A stretch of DNA of 36,706 nt. Source: Pirellulales bacterium. Its GTDB lineage: Bacteria > Planctomycetota > Planctomycetia > Pirellulales > Lacipirellulaceae. This document shows, one piece after another, positions 31,917 through 36,706 of this stretch. The translations under genes and the position numbers were made by a program. Position 1 is the stretch's first letter; each line of letters starts with the position of its first letter. A model generated the notes under the pieces. The model was not told where the DNA came from. It worked only from the letters and a program-made list of their open reading frames with translations, and made no database searches. The stretch covers positions 1-36,706 of the forward strand of contig JAICUM010000003.1 in NCBI GenBank assembly GCA_025935855.1. The letters are read 5' to 3'.

Positions 31917-33965
31917 TTAAAACGTCAGCCAGCGGTACAGCGTGGCGCCGGCGTCGTGCAGCCAGACGTAGCCGAGCGAACGCTTGCCGCAGTGGACTTG
32001 CACCGACGCGGTCATTCCTGGCCGGGCTGCCGGCGGCACGTCACCGTCGAGCGCGATCCGGACCTTCACCGGCGGGGCTTCATTCTCCAATCCTTCCGGC
32101 TCCAGCGGCGCCGCGGAACTGATTTGAACGACATGGCCCTCATACGTTTGTTGCACGTCGCCGGCGAGCCGTAGGCTCACGGCTAGTTTTTCCGTTTCTT
32201 CTTGTTGTGCTTTAAGGACGTGGCCAATCTGCCGTTGGGGCACATCGGCGACAAGTTCCCAGCCACTGCCGGTGTCGGCTACAGTGAGCAGCGCTTGCCC
32301 GCGCTCGACGGGCCGCGAGGCGAGCAGGCTATCCACGTCGCGCGTCAGCACCTGCCCGGCGATCGGGCTGCGTAGCGTCAGGGCCTCGTGGTTCTGCTGC
32401 AGCAGCGTCCGCTGAGCCTGAAGGCTGGCCAAACGCTCTTCAAGCTGCCGCTGTTCGGCGGCCAGCGGCAGGCGATCTTCTGTTTGCTTGCTCTCCCGGA
32501 GTGTACGATCAGTCCGCGTGACAGCCAGGGCCTCCAGCCGTTTTTGGGCGGCATCGATTTCGCCCCGGACCTGCTGCAACTTGAGCGACAGTTCCGGATC
32601 GTTCAGCACGATGAGCACATCGCCCTTGGCGACCATTTGACCGTGTTTGACGTGTATCTCGCTAATCGAACCCGTGGCGGTCGCGAACACTTCTCGTTCA
32701 ACGGCGGCATGCACCGTAGCCGGCGCCTCCACATGAAAACCGGCCGGTACAAAAACGAGGGCCGCGATAACAGCCGCGATGGCGCCGACGACGGCCATCC
32801 TTCGCGTGAGCCGGCCGGGTTGAATGGCGTCATTGAACGCTTCCGACAACTTCAACAATGAGCGCATGGGAAAGCGGTCGAGCGCCGCCGCCCGACCCAG
32901 CGCCGGGCCGCACATCTCGCCAAGCTCCACGACCTGCTCGCGCCAGCCGGCAGGCGCCGCGGAATCGAAGCGCTCGGCGATCAAGACCGCATCGAAACTG
33001 CTCTTCGTGCTTCGCTTGAGCGATGTTTCAACTTCTTCGGGACCTGAGACTCGAAAAGCGATTGGCACACAGGCCAGTTCGCGTGCATGGGAGTGATCGA
33101 CGTGTTCCTCGAGCACCGCCGTCACGCTCGGCGGCAGGAGCTCTCCGTCCGGGTCGTCGGCCGGGTAACTTAGCGGTTCGCCCCATTTGGCGACTTGCTC
33201 GGCAAGCCGTTCGGTCCGATGGGCGTACTCGGTCCGCCGCTCGACGCGGCTGGCGCCGCTCGCGGCGAGAAGCCGCCAGCGTCCACCGCGTTTGACGAGG
33301 ACGCTGAGCCGGTCGCAGGAGAGGAGCCGGCGGCCTTCGTTGGCGATTTCGAAGGCCACGCCCTTGAGATCGCGCGGCGACTGAACTCGGCGCAAGAAAT
33401 CGGCCGCCTGTCGGTGGAGCAGGGCGCTCGCGCGCAGTTGGCGCAGCTCATCGAGCGCGTGGAAATCCTCGGCGACGTCGCCGAGCGTCGCGGCGAATTC
33501 CAGCCAGCCTTGCTGCACCAGCGGGCTTGACACGCCGGCGAACCACAGTTCAAAGGCCGCGACCGCGTAAAAGTGCTCGGCGGCGTCCTCGGCCGCAACT
33601 GGATTGGCAACCGGCGCCACCAAGCACTCAAGCTCTCCGGCGGCCGTCGCGTGAATTTCTGCGGCGTTAGTTTCGAATGCCGCGCCGATCCATTTGCGGC
33701 GCTGAGCGGGCTGGATGGAATCGATCTCAGCATTCGCTCTGCCGCTGGACGCCCATTGGCAGACGAGCTCCAGCGTACTATCGGAGCGCCGTCGCCAGGC
33801 CGCTCCGCCGACAGCGCCGACGGCCGCACCCGCTTCCGCTAGCAGCCGCCGGTAAAATTCGCGGACGTCTAATCCCGCGCGGGCGGCTGCGTGCTGGCGC
33901 TCGACGGCCGATTCCAGCTGCAGCCAGCTAGCAACAGGCGCATCGAGGTCGTCGCGGTCGGTCAT
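31917..33965 (-). CDS. GAF-like-TM-HlyD fusion protein
   Basis: Soluble N-terminal about 400 aa with GAF-like region (VAFEIANEGRRLLSCDRLSVLVKRGGRWRLLAASG), TM MAVVGAIAAVIAALVFVPAGF, then lipoyl/HlyD (VFATATGSISEIHVKHGQMVAKGDVLIVLNDPEL). Confidence 0.8.
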   Translation of the reverse strand: MTDRDDLDAPVASWLQLESAVERQHAAARAGLDVREFYRRLLAEAGAAVGAVGGAAWRRRSDSTLELVCQWASSGRANAEIDSIQPAQRRKWIGAAFETNAAEIHATAAGELECLVAPVANPVAAEDAAEHFYAVAAFELWFAGVSSPLVQQGWLEFAATLGDVAEDFHALDELRQLRASALLHRQAADFLRRVQSPRDLKGVAFEIANEGRRLLSCDRLSVLVKRGGRWRLLAASGASRVERRTEYAHRTERLAEQVAKWGEPLSYPADDPDGELLPPSVTAVLEEHVDHSHARELACVPIAFRVSGPEEVETSLKRSTKSSFDAVLIAERFDSAAPAGWREQVVELGEMCGPALGRAAALDRFPMRSLLKLSEAFNDAIQPGRLTRRMAVVGAIAAVIAALVFVPAGFHVEAPATVHAAVEREVFATATGSISEIHVKHGQMVAKGDVLIVLNDPELSLKLQQVRGEIDAAQKRLEALAVTRTDRTLRESKQTEDRLPLAAEQRQLEERLASLQAQRTLLQQNHEALTLRSPIAGQVLTRDVDSLLASRPVERGQALLTVADTGSGWELVADVPQRQIGHVLKAQQEETEKLAVSLRLAGDVQQTYEGHVVQISSAAPLEPEGLENEAPPVKVRIALDGDVPPAARPGMTASVQVHCGKRSLGYVWLHDAGATLYRWLTF

Positions 33966-34165
33966 AAGCTCAGTATAGGCATCGCGCCGCGGAACTTACC
34001 CGCATTCGGCGCACACTTCGCGGGTCAAAACTTGCGAGCGATGGCATGCCGGCGCCATCCGCGCTGATGAGTCAAATCGGGCAAACTTTCTCTGTTGTAA
34101 CGAATTTAATGATTCTGACGGCCGTGCCGTGACGAAAACCAGTTCGAGGCTGCATGTTCTGCTAC

Positions 34166-34222
34166 CTGTAGTCGAGTCTCTCCGAGACTCGAATCGCCGG
34201 TTTCTCCGAAACCGGCCTACAG
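34166..34222. repeat. double TCC-triloop hairpin in the leader of the TolC-like gene (family B)
   Basis: CTGTAG-T-[CGAGTCTC TCC GAGACTCG]-aatcg-[CCGGTTTC TCC GAAACCGG]-c-CTACAG; both stems are perfect 8 bp and are enclosed by CTGTAG/CTACAG. Confidence 0.85.
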
Positions 34223-34246
34223 CAGCCGGCTTACTCATCGCTCGTC

Positions 34247-36436
34247 ATGGCTTTTTTCCGACAACGGTCGCTCGTGTGGTCGCTCCTCGCCTGCCTAATG
34301 CTGGCGGAGGGGTGCCGGCTGCGCGACGAGAACGCGTTCAAAACGTGCGGCGACGAGTGCTACCGGGCGATGGCGTCGCAGATTGAGTATCCGGCCGTCT
34401 CGCAGTGTTCGGCGACGGACGCCGACTGGGCGTCGGCCGAGCCGGTGACGCTCACCTCGCCAACTGACATCAAGTACCGCGACATGACGCTGCAGGAAGC
34501 GGTGCAGATCGCGCTGACGCAGTCGAAAGTCATCCGCGACCTGGGCGGCAGCGTGCTCCGCTCGCCGGCGCAGGTCGAAACGTTCTGGGATCCGGCGGCG
34601 GTCGAGACTGATCCGCGGTTCGGCATCGACGCCGCGCTCAGTGCGTTCGACGCCCAGCTCTCGGCCAGCGCGTACGGCGCCAAGAACGACCGGGCGATCA
34701 ACAACGAGTTCTTCGGCGGCGGCACGCGGCTGTTGCAGCAGGACACGGCAACCGTGCAGGAGCAGTTATCGAAGAAGGCCGCCACGGGTTCGCAATTCGC
34801 TTTGCGGCATTACACGAACTACGACGCGAACAACGCGCCGAGCAACCTGTTCCCAAGCGCATGGACCACGTGGTTTGAGACCGAGGCCCGCCAGCCGTTG
34901 CTGCAGGGCGCCGGCACGACGTTCAACCGCATCGCCGGTTCGAGCAACATTCCGGGCTTGTACACCGGCGTACTGGTGGCCCGCGTGAACACCGACGTCG
35001 AGCTCACCGAGTTCGAAATGGCGGTGCGCGACCTGGTGAGCAACGTCGAGAACGCCTACTGGGACCTGTACTTCGGCTACCGCGACTTGGACGCGCGGAT
35101 CGCCGCCCGCGACGCGGCGCTCGATACGTGGCGGCGAATTCACGCGTTGTACGTGGCCAATCGCCGCGGCGGCGAAGCCGAGAAAGAAGCTCAGGCCCGC
35201 GAGCAGTATTACCGGTTCCAGGAAGACGTGCAGAACGCGCTTTCGGGGCGGCTGTTCCAAGGCACGAGCGTGAACAATGGTTCCAGCGGCGGCACGTTCC
35301 GGGCGATGGGCGGCGTGCAGGTGAGCGAACGCCGGCTGCGGATGCTGATCGGCCTGCCGCCAAGCGACGGCGCGCTCATCCGCCCGGCCGACGAACCGGT
35401 CACGGCGCCGATTCATTTCGATTGGCAGGAGATCAGCCGCGAGTCGCTGGTTCGCCGGGCGGAGCTGCGCCGGCAACGGTTCATGACGCGGCGGTATGAG
35501 CTGGAGCAGATCGCCGCGAAGAACTACTTGCTGCCGCGGTTGGATGCGGTGGGCTTGTACCGTTGGCGAGGCTTTGGCGACGACCTTTTGCACAGCGACA
35601 GCGCAGGCCGGGCGGAATTTGACAACGCGTACATGAACCTCACCAGCGGAAACTTCCAGGAATGGCAGATCGGCATGGAGCTGAACATGCCGCTGGGCTT
35701 CCGCCAAGGCTCGGCCGCAGTGAAGAACGCCGAGCTGCAACTGTGCCGGGCTCGGGCGATTCTGCGCGAGTCGGAACACCAGGTGCTGCACGACGCGGCG
35801 AACTCGGTCGGCGAGTTCGATCGCGCGATCGTCGTGGCGCAGACAACCGCTCATCGGCTGGATGCGGCGCGGGCTCAGCTGGCGGCGGTGCAGGCGGCGT
35901 TCGAGGCGGACAAGGCGCCGCTCGATTTGCTCTTGGAAGCCCAGCGGCGATTGGCCGACGCGGAAATTCGGCATTACCAGTCGCTGTCTGAATACGCGCT
36001 GGCAATCAAGAACGTGCATTACGCCAAGGGTACGCTCTTGGAATACGATGGCGTGGTGCTGAACGAGTCCCAGTGGCCGGCGAAGGCGTACGCCGATGCG
36101 GCGGAGCGGGAATCGCTGCGGTTCAAGCCGCGGCCGCTGAACTACGTTTCGTCGCGGGCCCCGCGGACGGCTGATGGGCCATACGATCAGCACTCGATGG
36201 TGCATGAGCTTGGACCGACGGCTTCGGCGGATTCGCAGCAAGGCGAGCCGACTCAGCCGCAGCAGCCCAACTCGGTGCAGCCGGCGCCGAGCGCCAACCC
36301 GAGCGAGCCAATCTCAACACCTCCGGCTGCACCGACGGCGCCGATCATTCCCACGTCGAATTCGACGCCGTTGTCGGCAAAGCCTGAGAACGCGCGGGAT
36401 CTGGCGGCAGCGCTGCAAGCGGCGGCAGAGCAGTAG
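34247..36436 (+). CDS. TolC-family outer-membrane efflux protein, predicted lipoprotein
   Basis: Lipobox-like LLACLMLAEGC; YRDMTLQEAVQIALTQSKVIRDLG; VENAYWDLYFGYRDLDARIAARDAALDTW; long coiled-coil repeat ADKAPLDLLLEAQRRLADAEIRHYQSLSEYALAIKNVHYAKGTLLEY. Confidence 0.88.
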   Translation: MAFFRQRSLVWSLLACLMLAEGCRLRDENAFKTCGDECYRAMASQIEYPAVSQCSATDADWASAEPVTLTSPTDIKYRDMTLQEAVQIALTQSKVIRDLGGSVLRSPAQVETFWDPAAVETDPRFGIDAALSAFDAQLSASAYGAKNDRAINNEFFGGGTRLLQQDTATVQEQLSKKAATGSQFALRHYTNYDANNAPSNLFPSAWTTWFETEARQPLLQGAGTTFNRIAGSSNIPGLYTGVLVARVNTDVELTEFEMAVRDLVSNVENAYWDLYFGYRDLDARIAARDAALDTWRRIHALYVANRRGGEAEKEAQAREQYYRFQEDVQNALSGRLFQGTSVNNGSSGGTFRAMGGVQVSERRLRMLIGLPPSDGALIRPADEPVTAPIHFDWQEISRESLVRRAELRRQRFMTRRYELEQIAAKNYLLPRLDAVGLYRWRGFGDDLLHSDSAGRAEFDNAYMNLTSGNFQEWQIGMELNMPLGFRQGSAAVKNAELQLCRARAILRESEHQVLHDAANSVGEFDRAIVVAQTTAHRLDAARAQLAAVQAAFEADKAPLDLLLEAQRRLADAEIRHYQSLSEYALAIKNVHYAKGTLLEYDGVVLNESQWPAKAYADAAERESLRFKPRPLNYVSSRAPRTADGPYDQHSMVHELGPTASADSQQGEPTQPQQPNSVQPAPSANPSEPISTPPAAPTAPIIPTSNSTPLSAKPENARDLAAALQAAAEQ

Positions 36437-36447
36437 TCCGGATCATA

Positions 36448-36499
36448 TTTTCCTTTATTCGCTTTTTCCGCTTCAATGTCGGAAAAAGCGAAAGGAAAA
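36448..36499. terminator. putative bidirectional terminator between the convergent TolC-like and rlmN genes
   Basis: TTTTCCTTTATTCGCTTTTTCCG-cttcaatgt-CGGAAAAAGCGAAAGGAAAA hairpin with A/T-rich flanks. Confidence 0.65.
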
Positions 36500-36528
36500 A
36501 AGGAGCCTTTAGGGCCTCCAATCGGCGG

Positions 36529-36706
36529 CTAAGTCGCGACGTCGACGCGTGAAGAAACACGAGCACGTTTTTCTGACGTTGCTCGATTCTCTTTCCGCAC
36601 CAACTGACCGCAGGCAGCGGTGATGTCGGCGCCGAGGCTGTAACGGATGGTCGTTTTTAGGCCGGCGGATTTGAGGCGGCGGCCGAAGGCTTCGCGCGTT
36701 TCGCGG
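36529..36706 (-). CDS. rlmN: 23S rRNA (adenine-C2)-methyltransferase RlmN, C-terminal fragment (gene continues past window end; absent from the ORF track)
   Basis: Minus-strand translation RETREAFGRRLKSAGLKTTIRYSLGADITAACGQLVRKENRATSEKRARVSSRVDVAT*; GADITAACGQL is the RlmN C-terminal signature. Confidence 0.85.
   Translation of the reverse strand, partial: RETREAFGRRLKSAGLKTTIRYSLGADITAACGQLVRKENRATSEKRARVSSRVDVAT

Noticed and set aside
34766-36241. 491-aa minus-strand ORF
   Set aside because: Antisense to the TolC-like gene; Arg/His/Leu-rich with no domain.
1-36706. tRNA/rRNA genes, CRISPR arrays, transposase or phage genes
   Set aside because: None recognised on either strand by eye; a tRNAscan or CRISPR-finder run would be needed to exclude them formally.

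Overview
The window is GC-rich bacterial chromosome. Its gene content points to a Planctomycete (inference): a giant LEPR-motif PKD protein, a Ser/Thr kinase with many WD40 repeats, secreted Msr enzymes and planctomycete-style hypothetical proteins. The left half (about 1-13 kb) is mostly housekeeping or stress genes: pgi, archaeal-type phosphoglycerate mutase, a signal peptidase I-like protein with an altered lysine box, two toxin-antitoxin modules flanking a J-domain/LRR-like protein, a serine beta-lactamase-family protein, msrA/msrB, ppx, nnrD and larB. The right half (about 13.8-36.4 kb) looks like a surface/export neighbourhood. It holds an ExeA-like ATPase, a ParA/BY-kinase-like protein with a non-canonical Walker A, a single-TM protein, a kinase with about 21 WD40 blades, an 1801-aa PKD-repeat surface protein, and an exporter-like set (GAF-TM-HlyD, HlyD, PqqD-like/M50/HlyD fusion, TolC-like) with no pump ATPase in view. 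The 3' end of an rlmN-like gene closes the window. Intergenic DNA is rich in structured repeats: a nested-arm palindrome family (3 full copies plus half-arms), hairpins with variable 8-bp stems and a constant TCC triloop, a symmetric hairpin cluster, and a perfect 28-nt palindrome inside a CDS. One repeat arm appears to encode the signal-peptide core of the HlyD protein. All assignments come from reading motifs by eye; no database search was run.
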